Part shown: one piece after another, positions 1-11,175 of the stretch
How positions within the stretch are numbered: the stretch's first letter is position 1
Layout: each line of letters begins with the position of its first letter
The notes under the pieces: model-generated
What the model saw: only the letters and a program-made list of their open reading frames with translations
What the model was told of the DNA's origin: nothing
The model's database searches: none
From: Sphaerolaimus hirsutus
Taxonomy: Eukaryota; Nematoda; Chromadorea; Monhysterida; Sphaerolaimidae
Length of the DNA: 64,000 bases
NCBI GenBank assembly: GCA_964036195.1
Contig: OZ038459.1
Location: forward strand, 16,303,206 to 16,367,205
Reading direction: 5' to 3'
Position numbers and translations under genes: made by a program

Positions 1-68
1 GCTTGGGATTGCGCCCCGGGTATTCTTGAATGACTGAAACCATGAGAAAATGACATGGAAAAAATCGT

Positions 69-3000
69 TTAGGTACAGAAAGAGCTGGATGCGGCCCCGC
101 TCAGTGATGTTGATGTACTTCCCAATGCTGTGCATACCTAATATATTTTATGTGTGGTGAACGCAAGTTGATTTGCGGAAGGCACTATTTTCGCTCCGTG
201 AAAGCGATGCGGCTGCACGGAAGCCCACTTTTTGTATCAGAATCACCTAAAGTGTCACGTCCAACAAGCGCACATACCGTATTTCTTCTTATAGAAGAGC
301 GCCGTTCTTTCAACCTTTTTACCTAATCAAATACTACATATTGGAGGCTGTCGTCCTATTTTTCTTCATCAATTTTTTCTCACATTTTTGAACATAGTCG
401 TGTTTTTAAATAAACTCAAGCAATATTTTGACATCAGAGCATCAATTGGAAAGTTTCATAGCTGCTTGAATTCTTGAACGTTCTATCTATCCATTTTGCA
501 TATTTTTAGGTGTTTTAACACCCTTCCACCGTAATTTCTACCCGCCGTTCTATTAGAAGTGCCTTTCTATCGAAGGTATGCCGTTATATCAGAAGAACTA
601 AGCTAACTCAACATCAACATCAACCACACACTCACCGGATCCAAACCGCAACCGACGACCGACTGCCTGGGGTCGGCCCTGCTCACCACACTGGTGGTCA
701 GCGGGCGGCGGGTCGGTTGCACGGCCGCCGGCAGGCAGCACAGAACTAAGGAGCATACCCGTCTGGCGCGGCGTGTAGATGCGCGCCGGATGTGCTCGTT
801 GATCGAGATGAATACTGGGAGTCTGGGTTATGGGTGGGTTGGGTGAGTTATGGGAATGTGTGTCGGGGTTGAGTTGAGCGTGTGGATGATGCATGGGCGA
901 CCGAAGGTTTTGATACATTGTGTACCGGTACTCGGCGGACCGCAAGGTATGCGCCCTAAATTTATAATGTCTTGGTCGATAACGCGCGACCAGGCCAGGG
1001 TACTTATGTATTAATTTTCACAAAACGAAAAAATATTTTTAAAGAAAAAGGCGGAGTCGCGTACAAGCGACGAATGTTTTTTCCTGAGACGTTTTTTTTG
1101 CTTGAACAATTTTTTTTATATTAACGATGACGCCATGACTCATGATGAAGTGTTTCCTACAAGCAACGGAGTGTAAAATGCATTGCATACGGTCCGCCAA
1201 GTATACAGAGTAATGACAACTTTTGAGATTCATATAACGCGACGGGTGACAAAATAGGATCTCAACGCAACCATAGAATTAACAGTTAAACATCCTCAAC
1301 TTTTCTCGCACATTGTCAATCGAAACATGTCAAACTTGCAAACGTAAAATCAAAAAAACCACAAGCACACCTAGACAAGCCGGCGGCCACCGCGAGTATG
1401 CTCGACGTGTCCGCGGAGTAGCTGTAAAGAATACGTACAGCGCCGACCACATCTGAGAATTCAGCGACTGTAACAGCGAAGTTGAGTGCATTGGCGAGCA
1501 GATAGGTAGTGATCGTGGCCACCAGCGTCCACGTGGCCGCGTTCGCCTCGGCTCTGCGCAAGTCGGCTTGAGTGTGCACAAAAGGCTAACCAGGTGCCAA
1601 TTTCGTAAGTGGAGTGAAAAGCGAAGTGAAAAATGAAATTCAAAGTGAAGTGAAAAGTGACGTGAAATCGTTTTATCAAACAGGGTATCATTTCCAATTC
1701 CAAAGTTCCGATGCAAGTGAACAATCGGCACGTTTCCCACTAAATCATCATTATCGTCATCAAATCGTCATCAGAAGCAATGCTTTCTCAGTTAAAATTC
1801 CTCCTTTATGTATTTTGTTTTATTTGTCGCTTCACTTTTCATTATGAATAATTTTTGATCTGCGTCAACAGTAGTTGGCAAAGTAATTATTCCAGTAATC
1901 TTAAAAATAAAAGAACAGATTATCACTTTTGTAAACTGCGGCTGTCGACTAGCGTGTGTGAGAGCTAGTGAGTGAATGGCGTCATGGCGCTGGCGCCTTT
2001 CATTGGCGACAAATGGTGCCAGCACCATGGCACCATCGGCACCTGGCGCCATTTATTCCTGGCGCTTTTCCATCACTACTACGTAGTAGGCGCACACGTA
2101 GGTTCACCACATTTCACCCTCACCTAACAGTCTGGTTAATCACGGCCCTCCTCAACAACGCATCATTACTATGCTTGTTGACCCTGGCCAGAATGCCCTC
2201 GTTGACGATGCCGCGACGGGCCTGCTGCCGGCGGACGCGCATCGCGTACAAGATGTACGCGTTGGTGGTTAAGAGCACGATGAACGGCAGCAGGACGGTC
2301 AACGCGTTGCGCAGGTAGAATCTGGAGGGGGGGGGGGGGTTGTTGAGTGGGGTTGATTAATTTGGCGATGGAACGAGTAGGGATAGCCAGTAGATGGTTT
2401 TTAAAATGGCTTTTTAAACAACTTTTTTCAAGGCGAGCATTGCAACCGTTTTTTCAAATGGCAGTCAAAATTTTCATTACTTTACTTCTCGCCAACAAAA
2501 ATTTCACATATACTCGTCGGACCGGAAAGTATTCCCCCAAAATTATTTATGTCTTAGGCGATAACGCGCTAGCAGGATACTTGTATGCAAATAATAAAAA
2601 GTAAAACATTGTTAAAAGGAAAAGGGCGGAGTCTCATACAAATGACAATTTTTTTGTAATGATACGTTTTTTCATTTTTTCCAGAAGTATTTTGATTTGA
2701 TAATTGATGACGTCATGATGGAGTGTTTCCTTCCGAAAAATGCATGGCGTGCGGTCCGCGGAGTATACCTATTTCCCTCACTACCAAACCAGAAAAATCA
2801 CCCCACAAACCACATCCAAACCACACACTCACCTCACAAACTTATTATACAGCTTCTCCCTCGCCAAGGGCGACAACCTCAGATCATACCTCTGGAAGAA
2901 CTCGCAGTGGCCTTGGTAGCGGGTCTCTAGCTCGGCGATGATGGAGCCCTTGCTGACCAGGCCGATCAGGAAGGCCAACGTGGCGCCCCAGTGCCGGCCG

Positions 3001-5517
3001 GCCACCATGCGCCGGTGCAGCCAGCCCAGGCGCTCTACTAGCCTGGGGGGGAGTTGTATTTTGTTATTGATGTGTCATTTTGCGGGGTATTTTACAGGTG
3101 CTGGTCTCAGACCCTGTAAAAAGCCCTGTCAAATGTCAAATGTCATGCAATGTGTCAAATCACGTAAAATGCCCTGCAAGATGGCAACTCGGTTTTTTTA
3201 CGTGACTTTTGACACTTTGCATGACATTTGACATTTTACAGGATCTGGGACTGCCCCAAGATTTTTGGCATTTTGCATGACATTAGACATTAACAGGGTT
3301 TGTGAGAGTGTCCCCCTCGTGCTGGTATGTCCTTTTTAATTTTTAGCAAGAATTTAAACAAATACCCCTTTGTGTTCTCCTGGGAAAATTACTTTGACAT
3401 TTATTTTATGTTTAGTCCAAGTAACAATATTTTACTAAACGTTTTCTCCTGTAATCAGACAATGAGGAAACTTAAAGTACTTATTTTTACAAAAACGTTG
3501 AAATAATTCAGCACTTTGAACAACACCGCAGCCCAGACCGGCCCAAGTATGTTTACTATGGCGTCGAATACACTAGTTGACATTTGACTAGTGTCAACTG
3601 CTTGATGTCAATCCCAATTTTAGTTCACGGGACGCTTCAAACGCACACCCACATTGGGCCGCGCGCTTTCGGAGATCGGTAATAATATTTAGTACCTAAG
3701 ATATTTTCTTTGCTTCAAAGTTTTCCTCATTTATAATAAAACTCACATTGTGAATCGTTCCAACGTAGCCATGAGTATTAGAAATGCACTGGTCGTTAGC
3801 ACAATGTTCGACAGTGTAAATATTGGAACCACGTAGAAAAACCACAGCTTGTAAAGCATACTAACCGTGTAGTATTGCATGAGCACCTGCAACGATCAAG
3901 TTTAGTATACCTAGGTAGATCACAGCAGAAAAATGCTCAAATACAGACAAGTTTTTTACAACTCCAATTTTGAAGGAGAACAAAACAAAAACATCACCAA
4001 CTGAAATTAGTTAAAGCCCAAGTAGGGCAAAATCAAGCGATTTCTTCCAATAGAATGGTATAAGTCGAATGAAAAGGCAGCTATAGTAGAACGGCATCCA
4101 GAAATAACGTTGGAAAGGTGCCAAAAAATATAAAAATTGGTGGTGGGCGCATCCAAGGTGATCAGAGTTATAATTCATTGTTGTTTTCACATTTGGTTTT
4201 GTTTCAACTGATGCTCTGATATTAAAATGTTGTTGATGTTCATTACCGTATGTCCTCGAATTACCCCCTGGGGGGTGGGGGGTTATTTTCTCAGAGTGGA
4301 AATTTTGAGGGGGGTTGAACGAGGGGGGTATTTTGAGGGGTGTTATTATTTCGCCAGAAATTTTTCGAAATCACAGTACTAAATCGTTGTCTGTAAAGAA
4401 ATACAACAGTGTACATCCACAAAACTTTTTGGCCCAAAAAAGTTTCAACACTAAATACTCACCTTCACAGAGAATATCAAAATATAATTAATGCCAATGA
4501 ATATATCAAATGCGGCTATCCAGGTGAAGTAGTAAAAGTGGGTGCGTCGGACCGACCGCTCGCAGACGAACACGCACAGGAGGAACAAGTTGAACGAAAT
4601 CGACAGCACGCTGCGAGATGAGGTGCGATGACTCCAGGTTTTGAATAATGAGAGAGATTTGATGGTTGGTTCAGTTGAAGACAATCGAATTTGACACCGT
4701 GGAAAATCACAATTTTTCCGACAGAGAGATTTATTTTAGTCAGATTGATAGCGGATTGAAATGAGTTGGGCCGACAAAATTGTAGTTAAATTTACCGTAT
4801 TTCCACGAAATACTCCCCTCGAAATACCCAAGTCAAAATGGTTACTATGAATGACGATAGCGCACTCGAAATACACCCGCTCAAAATTTGCACTATGGAA
4901 AAATAAACCTCCGGGGAAACCTCCGGTAAATACTTTTAAATGTGCCATGCATTGGACTACCTCAACGTACATGCCGGGAAACAGTGATCGTTTTACCTGA
5001 AATCAGGTTAGGTGCATGGATCATTTGACACAAAAAAAAAAAAACAGTTTTATAAAAACACCAAAGCCCCCGAATTCAATTTCAAGCGCTCACTCCCGTG
5101 TCAGACGCCCCACTTCCCAATTGAAGCGGTGGCACTCCCAGACCCTGTAAAAAGCCCTGTAAAATGTAAAATGCCATGCAAAGTGTCAAAAGTCAGGGAA
5201 AATGCCCTGCAAAATGGCAAACGCGTTTGCCATTTTGCAGGGCATTTTCCCTGACTTTTGACACTTTGCATGACATTTGACATTTTACAGGACTTTTTAC
5301 AGGGTCTGGGACTGCCCCCAGGGCCCCAAATTCACCTTATAGTCGTGCCGAGGACCAGCACAGTGTACCACTTGGTGGCGAGCATGTCCGCGTCCTCCAG
5401 AAACTCGCTGCAGGGCAGCTGCGCCACGGCCGACGTTTCCGGCTCGCTCACGTTATTGCTCGACTGCGGCGCGGCCATCATTATAGCCAAAGAAAGTCTT
5501 AATAGTGATAGGTACAT
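69..5517 (-). CDS. Seven-transmembrane receptor (rhodopsin-class, peptide-receptor-like), 8 exons
   Basis: This is probably a plasma-membrane G-protein-coupled receptor for a neuropeptide. Exons on the minus strand: 5517/5481-5336, 4610-4463, 3886-3747, 3042-2833, 2321-2124, 1553-1371, 822-636 and 137-69; every junction has GT-AG ends and matching phase. Starting at the MMAAPQ pair (5481) gives 426 codons, and an in-frame ATG at 5517 adds 12. Exons 1-2 carry an N-glycosylation site (NVS), TM1 and TM2. Exon 3 carries TM3 ending in LERFT, in place of DRY. Exon 4 carries TM4 (LAFLIGLVSKG) and a loop-2 Cys. Exon 5 carries TM5 (LTVLLPFIVLLTTN), and exon 6 carries TM6 (ATITTYLLANALNFAV) and the start of TM7. 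Exon 7 carries SRLPVF in place of NPxxY. No Cys is seen at the start of TM3. The RFT, VSKG and RLP features recall FMRFamide-receptor-like orphans of nematodes; that family call is from memory. Exon 8, a short Ser/Thr-rich tail ending in TAA, is the least certain. Confidence 0.8.
138..635 (-). repeat. Receptor intron 7 filled by a TAGAAG-type MITE
   Basis: Bases 277-598 start with CCGTATTTCTTCTTATAGAA and end with ATCAGAAGAACTAA, roughly inverted copies of each other. Relatives lie at 16495-16675 and 53394-53567, with fragments near 28.55 and 30.6 kb. Nothing else is recognisable in this intron. Confidence 0.55.
927..1206. repeat. MITE, GGCGGACCGC family, copy 1 (receptor intron 6)
   Basis: The ends are TACTCGGCGGACCGCA and its inverse GCGGTCCGCCAAGTA. 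The interior shares the run AATGTCTTGGTCGATAACGC and a GGCGGAGTC word with copies at 2511-2766 and 10915-11175; a shorter relative sits at 44501-44690. TA dinucleotides flank the ends, so a TA-targeting (mariner-like) element is possible. Confidence 0.7.
1975..2095. repeat. GGCGCC-family element, fragment
   Basis: This fragment contains clustered GGCGC/GCGCC words and ends in GGCGCTTTTCCATCACTA, the right terminus of the hAT-like family described at 46063. The left terminus is missing. It lies in receptor intron 5. Confidence 0.6.
2322..2340 (-). other. Poly-C splice-acceptor tract of receptor exon 5
   Basis: Read on the minus strand, 14 C residues run straight into TCCAG and then exon 5. 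The acceptors of exon 4 (seven C then AG) and of the last PAN exon (plus strand, 44202-44218) are also C-only tracts. Confidence 0.6.
2511..2766. repeat. MITE, GGCGGACCGC family, copy 2 (receptor intron 4)
   Basis: The ends TACTCGTCGGACCGG and GCGGTCCGCGGAGTATAC are near-inverted. It includes the palindrome TGACGTCA near 2707, also present in the 10915 copy. Confidence 0.7.
3095..3290. repeat. MITE, CAGACCCTG family (receptor intron 3)
   Basis: The inverted ends are CTCAGACCCTGTAAAA and TTTTACAGGATCTGGGACTG. The arms are built from TGTCAAATGTCATGCAA-type words read in both directions. It belongs to the same family as the element that forms CPSF2 intron 9. Confidence 0.7.
3535..3680. repeat. 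Degraded MITE, TAGTTGACA family
   Basis: The words ACACTAGTTGACA and CTAGTGTCAACTG face each other around 3575-3605. It resembles the better copy at 5652-5894 and appears truncated. Confidence 0.4.
4243..4400. repeat. MITE, CCGTAT..CTCGAA family (receptor intron 2)
   Basis: It opens with ACCGTATGTCCTCGAATTAC and continues with runs of C then G around CTCGAA/TTCGAG words. This is the commonest family in the window. Its ends read ACCGTATTTCCTCGAA, and where both ends are intact they are flanked by TA. Other copies are listed separately. Confidence 0.6.
4793..4930. repeat. MITE, CCGTAT..CTCGAA family, left half (receptor intron 1)
   Basis: It begins ACCGTATTTCCACGAAATAC and continues with CCCTCGAAATA and a CCGGGGAAA stretch. 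The right end is not intact. Confidence 0.5.
5129..5318. repeat. MITE, CAGACCCTG family, near-perfect hairpin (receptor intron 1)
   Basis: The two halves are inverted copies meeting near 5223 (AACG/CGTTTGCCATTTTGC). The ends are CACTCCCAGACCCTGTAAAA and TTTTACAGGGTCTGGGACTG. It lies about 18 bp inside the donor of receptor exon 1, but does not itself provide that splice site. Confidence 0.85.
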
Positions 5518-5651
5518 TCAGCCGATTAATCGCCTGTCGGTGTGGATTGGATTATTAGAGCTACATGTTTGTTCCTTTCGGACAGCCCCGGCTGGTTGTG
5601 TCTGGAATTTTTGGAAGGAATTTGAATTGACCATTTAATGCGATACAGAGA

Positions 5652-5894
5652 ACCACATATTGGCGGCCCACAGACTAGTTGACACACGTGTGTCAACTGC
5701 TGTGTGTCAACTCAAATTTCGGCTTCACGTGTCGCGGAGCGATCTCCAAATGCACATGCGGCAATGTGGAAAAATAAATATTATGGCAGGTGCATTGGAA
5801 GATCACTTTGCGAAATGTGAAGCCGAAATCTGAGTTGACACGCACCAGTTGACACACGTGTGTCAACTAGTTTGTGGGCCGCCAATATGTGGTT
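5652..5894. repeat. MITE, TAGTTGACA family, full hairpin
   Basis: The ends ACCACATATTGGCGGCCCAC and GTGGGCCGCCAATATGTGGT are exact inverses. ACTAGTTGACACACGTGTGTC words follow inside each arm. It lies 0.14-0.38 kb upstream of the receptor start. Confidence 0.8.
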
Positions 5895-5967
5895 ATCGCT
5901 ATCGCATCAAATGGTATTAAAATCGCATTAAAAATTGAATCCCCATTTTGCACATTCGCTGTCCTGA

Positions 5968-6029
5968 CTCGTGATGGAAAAGCGCCATGGCGCTGGCGCC
6001 TGGCGCTTTTCCATCACTAATACGGTATA
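5968..6029. repeat. Minimal GGCGCC-family element
   Basis: TCGTGATGGAAAAGCGCC at the left and GGCGCTTTTCCATCACTA at the right enclose only about 20 bp. This is the shortest two-ended copy of the family. Confidence 0.6.
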
Positions 6030-6595
6030 CATCAAATGAGTGACCAAGGGTATATGATACAAACACACTGTCAATGCACTCAAAAAAAAATGTTCGCAAC
6101 AAACGTTATAAAAATGAAAAATGAAAATGAAACGTGTTGTGCAACACGCGTTTTTTAAACTGCGCGATAGAAATTTGTTGTGCATTGGAAATTAACCTGA
6201 GCCCAAAAAGATTGCTTGACAATGAATCCAACTGAACAGTGTTTTTATACTAACAGCTAAAAACGTAAATGTGTAATACAAAAACACAGCTTTTTCTCAA
6301 CTGTATTTCTAATCATCTACCGTAAAATATACCAAAGCAACGAAATGTGCCACCGGCAGCGCGGCACGTGATAAAAGCAGACCGCTACATTAGTATCTGC
6401 GGTGCAATGCAAATAAATACGCAGTTGTGCCGTGGGCGCAATTTGTAATCACCAGACGAAATTGTTTCCGTGACTGGAGCGTCGAAATTAATGCAGCGGA
6501 GACGGCAGTGATAGTATTTTTTATAAAATCGGTAGAAAAAGTCGTTTCGTGGCATTCCCGGGGTTCCCGCGGGCGTAGGTACAGGGGGTTAGGTA
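6030..6595. other. Non-repeat upstream region of the receptor gene
   Basis: I see no gene here. The stretch 6330-6520 is richer in GC and CpG than its surroundings (GGCAGCGCGGCACGTG, GGAGACGGCAG). It could hold the receptor promoter or an unseen 5' exon, but no motif proves this. Confidence 0.25.
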
Positions 6596-6603
6596 CCCCA
6601 GAC

Positions 6604-7556
6604 TAGTGATGGAAAAAGCGCCAGGCTTTCGGCGCCAAGCGCCAAAAGCGCCATGGCGCTTTTCTGACCCCGGCGCCAAGCGCCAATGGCGCCAGAGCAG
6701 AATGGCGCCAAGCGCCAAAAGCGCCATGGCGCTTTTCTGAACCTCAGCGCCAAGCGCCAATGGCGCCAGAGGGTAATGGCGCCAAGCGCCAATAGCGCCA
6801 GCGCCAAAAAAAATGTTCTACAATTTGATGGTAGAAAAATGAGTGCATAATTGTGAGTGACGTACCGCTGATCTCATAGTAGTCTATTGAACTTTTTTGC
6901 CCATTCAAACAACCACTAAATCGGGGCAAAATTTCTCAAATAATCGCTCTGGAGCGATACATATCTACCTAGGGATTTGGGGTGGGGGGTGAGGGGCTCG
7001 AGGGATAGTAGCCTAAAATTTAGCCTCAGGTTAGATAGATAGCTGAGCGGCCCGGGAATAGATAGATAGCTGGAGCATTTGTTGGGGGTAACCCCCCCCC
7101 CCCTCCAACCCCCGCCAGACTGAACCCCTGATTTAGACTGCAAGAAAGAATTATTTAGGAGCAAAGCACAAAAGGGGATTTACCGCGATTTTAACACCTC
7201 TGCTTTTATTGAATGTAAATGCATCTATTTATATAAAGTCTACCCTAATATTAATCAATATTTATTCAGTTGCCTCAAAATGGATCAACTGCAGTGTCGA
7301 TTTCACCGTATTATAACAATTTTTTTATTATCATGTTGGCGCTTTTTTGGCGCCATTGTAAATGCCGGCGCCAGGTGCCAATAGCGCCACCAGAAGATGG
7401 CGCCAAGCGCCAAAAGCGCCATGGCGCTTTCTCAGACCCCAGCGCCAAGCGCCAATGGCGCCAGAGCGTTTTAGCGCCAAGCGCCAAAAGCGCCATGGCG
7501 CTTTTTGCTTTGGCGCTAGCGCCAGGCGCCAGCGCCATGGCGCTTTTCCATCACTA
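6604..7556. mobile_element. hAT-like GGCGCC element, 953 bp, with 8-bp target duplication
   Basis: The ends are TAGTGATGG and CCATCACTA. They are flanked by CCCCAGAC (6596-6603) and CCCCAGAT (7557-7564), a 7-of-8 target duplication. Arrays of GGCGCCAAGCGCC/AAAAGCGCCATGGCGC words fill 6610-6810 and 7340-7545. The middle holds a separate G/C-run element with GATAGATAGCT words at about 6960-7110. Apparent Ala/Trp-rich reading frames here are only translations of the repeat. Confidence 0.8.
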
Positions 7557-7583
7557 CCCCAGATACAGTTCGCAATTTGTAGT

Positions 7584-7812
7584 GCCAGTTCCGCTACTTG
7601 AGAAGTGAGAAGTGAAATGGCAAATGCTAAGTGAATTGAGGAGAAAATTGGCAAAAGCGAAGTGAAATGGCAAGTAAATTGGCAAAAGCGAAGTAAAAAT
7701 AAAAAAATAAAAAGTGATTTCCTTTCGCTTTTGCCAATTTCCTTCTCAATTCACTTCTCACTTCTCATTTCACTTCGCATTTGCCATTTCACTTCTTAAT
7801 TTGCGGAACTGG
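7584..7812. repeat. MITE, GCCAGTTCCGC family
   Basis: The inverted ends are GCCAGTTCCGC and GCGGAACTGGC. Arms are rich in GAAGTGAAATGGCAAA words and meet near 7710. A second copy is at 33629-33835. Confidence 0.8.
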
Positions 7813-7914
7813 CCTATCGGCTGAAACGGTGTATCTCACAAGTACATTTTTTGAGCTAACAAAAAATATTTGCCCACATCAAAATATGAGGACTTGTTAA
7901 ATGTAAACACATTT

Positions 7915-8273
7915 TTACACACACCTCTGCTTTTATTCTTAATATGCATATTTTATAAAACCTACCCTAATATTAATAAATACTTATTCAATTGTACTCA
8001 GAATTGATCAATTTGAGTGTCGATTCAACGCTTTTATTTATATCAAAATTTTTATCATGTTTGGCGCCATTGAAAATGCTGGCGCCACCAGAAAATGGCG
8101 CTAAGCGCCAAAAGCGCCATGGCGCTTTCTCAGATCCTCTCGGATCCTCTCAGATCATTACGCCAATGGCGCCAGAGCATTCTAGCGCCAAGCGCCAAAA
8201 GCGCCATGACCTTTGGCATTTTGACATTTTTCCTTTGGCGCTAGCGGCATGGCGCTTTTCCATCACTACCACG
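7915..8273. repeat. GGCGCC-family element, right-hand part
   Basis: Bases 7920-8060 match 7195-7330 of the 6604 element (ACACCTCTGCTTTTATT and following). GGCGCC words and the terminus CTTTTCCATCACTA follow. The left part is absent. Confidence 0.7.
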
Positions 8274-8413
8274 CCACTAAATAGGTACCATAGTTTCCCA
8301 TATTTTAGTCAACTCGAAAATTTACATAGGTATTTTAATGATGTTACCTATATATTTGAAAGCTTGCTTTCGATGTTCTCCTTTTTGCCTTTTACTAATG
8401 GAGCCTTGGGCTT

Positions 8414-9049
8414 GGGGCCAGATTTAATACTCCCTACAGATTTGTAGGGTAGGGCGTACGCCCGATAGATTTTTTAAAGTTCAGCCGCATCGACGCACAT
8501 GCACCGAGAGCAATGCGGTTTGTAAAATACACGAAACTATCCCTTAAGGTCGCCGATATTGCAATATAACGTATATCGCTTCGATTTTGGCTCGGAAATC
8601 ACGATTTCGTCATTTCTTGACCGTCTGCCAATTCGTTTTTTATTTTATTTTGTCGGGCGGGTTACTCGCATAAGTCGCGCTTTTGTACCCTCGTGCATGC
8701 ATTTCTTTCTTGTCGCTGCCCTCATGGTTTCGGTTGCAAACAGTGAACACTAAAAAAGTGACCACCTGACTACACAAAAGCGTGACCTATGCGAGTAACC
8801 CGCCCGACAAAATAAAAAAAAAACGAATTGGCAGACGGTCAAGAAATGACGAAATCGTGATTTCCGAGCCAAAATCGAAGTGATATAAATACGTCATATT
8901 GCAATATTGGCAACCTTAAAGGATGGTTTCGTAAATTTGACGAACCGCCTTGCTCTCGGTGCATGTGCGTCGATGCGGCTAAACTTTAAAAAATCTGTCG
9001 GGCGTACGCCCTACCCTACAAATCTGTAGGGAGTATTAAATCTGGCCCC
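8414..9049. repeat. Fold-back element with ~270-bp inverted arms
   Basis: GGGGCCAGATTTAATACTCC at the left is matched by its inverse at the right. The arms agree through GTAGGGCGTACGCC, CGACGCACATGCACCGAGAG and TGTCGGGCGGGTTACTCGCA. The spacer is about 8685-8775. Confidence 0.85.
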
Positions 9050-9248
9050 TGGGACAAAATCCGCAATTTGTCAGCGACAAATCAATTTGTAATTGACGAC
9101 TGAACTTTCATTGCATGTGATAATTATCAAATCAAATCAAATCAAATAAGTTTACTTGACTATCAAGTCAAGTAATATGGGTTTGTTAAAAAAATTTACT
9201 TGTCACTTGACTTATCACTCACATTCTACTTGACTTATCATCTGACAG

Positions 9249-9490
9249 GGTGCGGAATGAACGCTTTGCGTGGAATATGTTACCACTGCCATCAAGGCAC
9301 CAATTTTCCAAAGGACAGAAATGGAAGTGCATCGGTCCGATTCGACGAAAATTGGATTCGGTATGCAAAACAGAAAAATGATGGAGATAGAATGTTTGAA
9401 TTAGTGTCTGAAATTTTCGCAATTGTTCTGGATATCCGTGTCATTTCAGGATTCGGACTCGTTAAAAGATTCAGAAAAATAAGGTTATGA
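9249..9490 (+). CDS. Candidate exon or ORF, unrecognised
   Basis: A TGACAG acceptor-like sequence precedes an open frame of about 80 codons that ends in TGA. It has a Cys-rich start (NALRGICYHCHQGTNF) and a charged middle (RYAKQKNDGDRMFELVSE). It is not a recognised repeat, and its composition looks protein-like. CYxC near the start faintly recalls Ly6-type domains, but no full pattern is present. It could equally be a chance frame or a decayed gene. Confidence 0.25.
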
Positions 9491-10080
9491 TAGGTAACTT
9501 CTGATGGTTTATGGGAATCCCGGGGATACACATGAACAGAACAAGTTAAGATGAAATTCTATTGTACCTATCTAAAACCTCTGTTATAAGTTTTATTTGT
9601 ACACAAAACGACATGATAACCAATAGTTTTATCATAAAACCATTTATAAAATTACACCAAATTTTCGACGAGTGAAAAAATGAGAACAGAAACGTGATGT
9701 TATCATGTTATTTTAGTATTTTCCATCGTCGGCAAAATACACCTGGGAAATGGTTTCGGACGGCTGAAAATTAAATGAATTAGAAAAAGAGAGAGCAAAA
9801 AGCACGAGAGCGTGATCATAGGTAAAATAAGCGGATGCATGATGTTTTATTATAGGCAAAACCAACAATGCTACTTCGGGGGAGAACTATTCATAGCCAA
9901 GCACACTAAAGTTTACGACCGAAATGTTTAAATCATTTTTGTGCTTACCGACCTAAATAAATGAAATAAACTAGATAGTATTTGACAAGTGTATAGTTGA
10001 GTGAACTTATCATTCATTCAGATAAACTCAACCGTATTGAAAAGAGATTTATCAGTTTCGGAGATATCCAAAAACTAGTG
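9491..10080. other. No recognisable feature
   Basis: AT-rich sequence without clear inverted ends, exons or tandem repeats. Confidence 0.4.
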
Positions 10081-10090
10081 TGCATAGCCT

Positions 10091-10194
10091 GGGGCAGTCC
10101 CAGACCCTGTAAAATCCAACTGGGTTGCCTATTTGCAGGGCATTTCCATGACATTTGACACTTTACAGGGTATCTTACAGGGTCCGGGACTGGC
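10091..10194. repeat. MITE, CAGACCCTG family, short copy
   Basis: GGGGCAGTCCCAGACCCTGT at the left and ACAGGGTCCGGGACTGGC at the right. At about 104 bp it is an internally deleted member. Confidence 0.75.
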
Positions 10195-10204
10195 GCTGGT
10201 GTTC

Positions 10205-10565
10205 AGTATTTTTTACGGATGTGCCGTGGCTTCCGAAAATGCGCACCTAACTTCTATCCGCACGCACTCATTGGTCACGGCATAACGCGTGTTCGCAGCA
10301 CATCAATTGCATCCGCTCATCACCTACTGAGGGGCGGCGCGAGCGCGACGCAAACTGCGCAGTGCACTGCGTGCGGGTTTGAGTTTGAGTGGCCTGCGTT
10401 TTGTCTAGCGCCAGGACTTTGGCGCCAAGCGCCGGGGTAAATGGCTCCAGGCGCCAAAAGCGTCATGGCGCTTTTTTCGACCCCCAAGCCCAACGCCAAG
10501 TGCCGATGGAGCCACAGCACAAATAGCTTCAAGCGCGGAAAGTGCGATGGCACTTTTACGTCACT
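10205..10565. other. CpG-rich patch followed by a GGCGCC-type fragment
   Basis: Bases 10215-10400 are unusually CpG-rich for this window (GGGGCGGCGCGAGCGCGACG) and contain ATTGGTCACGG. Bases 10405-10562 carry GGCGCCAAGCGCC words of the transposon family. The first part could be regulatory; no gene could be attached to it. Confidence 0.3.
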
Positions 10566-10704
10566 GGTTTTGTCGGAAAAATGAATATTATCCATGCTGG
10601 GAGAAACGGAATGACATTGTTGAATTTCGGACCTTCAAAAATGATCCGATTGGGCCGGATGGTCATTTTCTACAGTTTTGTTCGTTAATACGCATACCGT
10701 GAAT

Positions 10705-10850
10705 CACACATACCGTCGAATAACTCCCCCTCGAATAACTCCCCCCTCGAATAACTCTCCCCTCGAATAACTCCCCCCATTTTAGCAGACTGAGGAAAAA
10801 AAAACTCCCCTCCACTCGATCAACCCCCCCCCTACTCTATGGGTGGGGAA
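10705..10850. repeat. MITE, CCGTAT..CTCGAA family, left half
   Basis: ACATACCGTCGAATAACTCC is followed by repeated CCCCTCGAATAACTC words. Confidence 0.55.
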
Positions 10851-10914
10851 GTCATAAATATAATGTCTTGGGTGGGGAAGTCATATAATGGGTAATGTCG
10901 CTGGAGTATACTTA

Positions 10915-11175
10915 CAGCAAAGTATGCGGCCAAAATCACTCATGTCTTAGTCGACTGCGATCGCGAGCAGGATATTTATGTATACCTATTACTTTTATGC
11001 ACTTTCTAAAAAAAAGAAAAGTATTTTAAAAAGGAAAGGCCGAGTCGAGTACAACCAACGTATGTTCCGTGAATGAAATCATTTGGGGGGGAAGGAACAA
11101 TTATTTTGTTAACGATGACGTCATGGTAGAGTGCTTCATGCAGAAAAATGAATAACATGCGGTCCGCGGAGTTAT
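10915..11175. repeat. MITE, GGCGGACCGC family, copy 3
   Basis: The interior matches the copies at 927 and 2511 (AATCACTCATGTCTTAGTCG, GATGACGTCATGG) and ends with ATGCGGTCCGCGGAGTTATA. Confidence 0.65.

Noticed and set aside
5129-5335. Receptor intron 1 as a second introner of the CAGACCCTG family
   Set aside because: The MITE lies about 18 bp inside the donor and far from the acceptor, and its ends do not supply the splice sites.
6521-7608. Long Ala/Trp/Arg-rich reading frames on both strands
   Set aside because: They are translations of the GGCGCC word array in a transposon.
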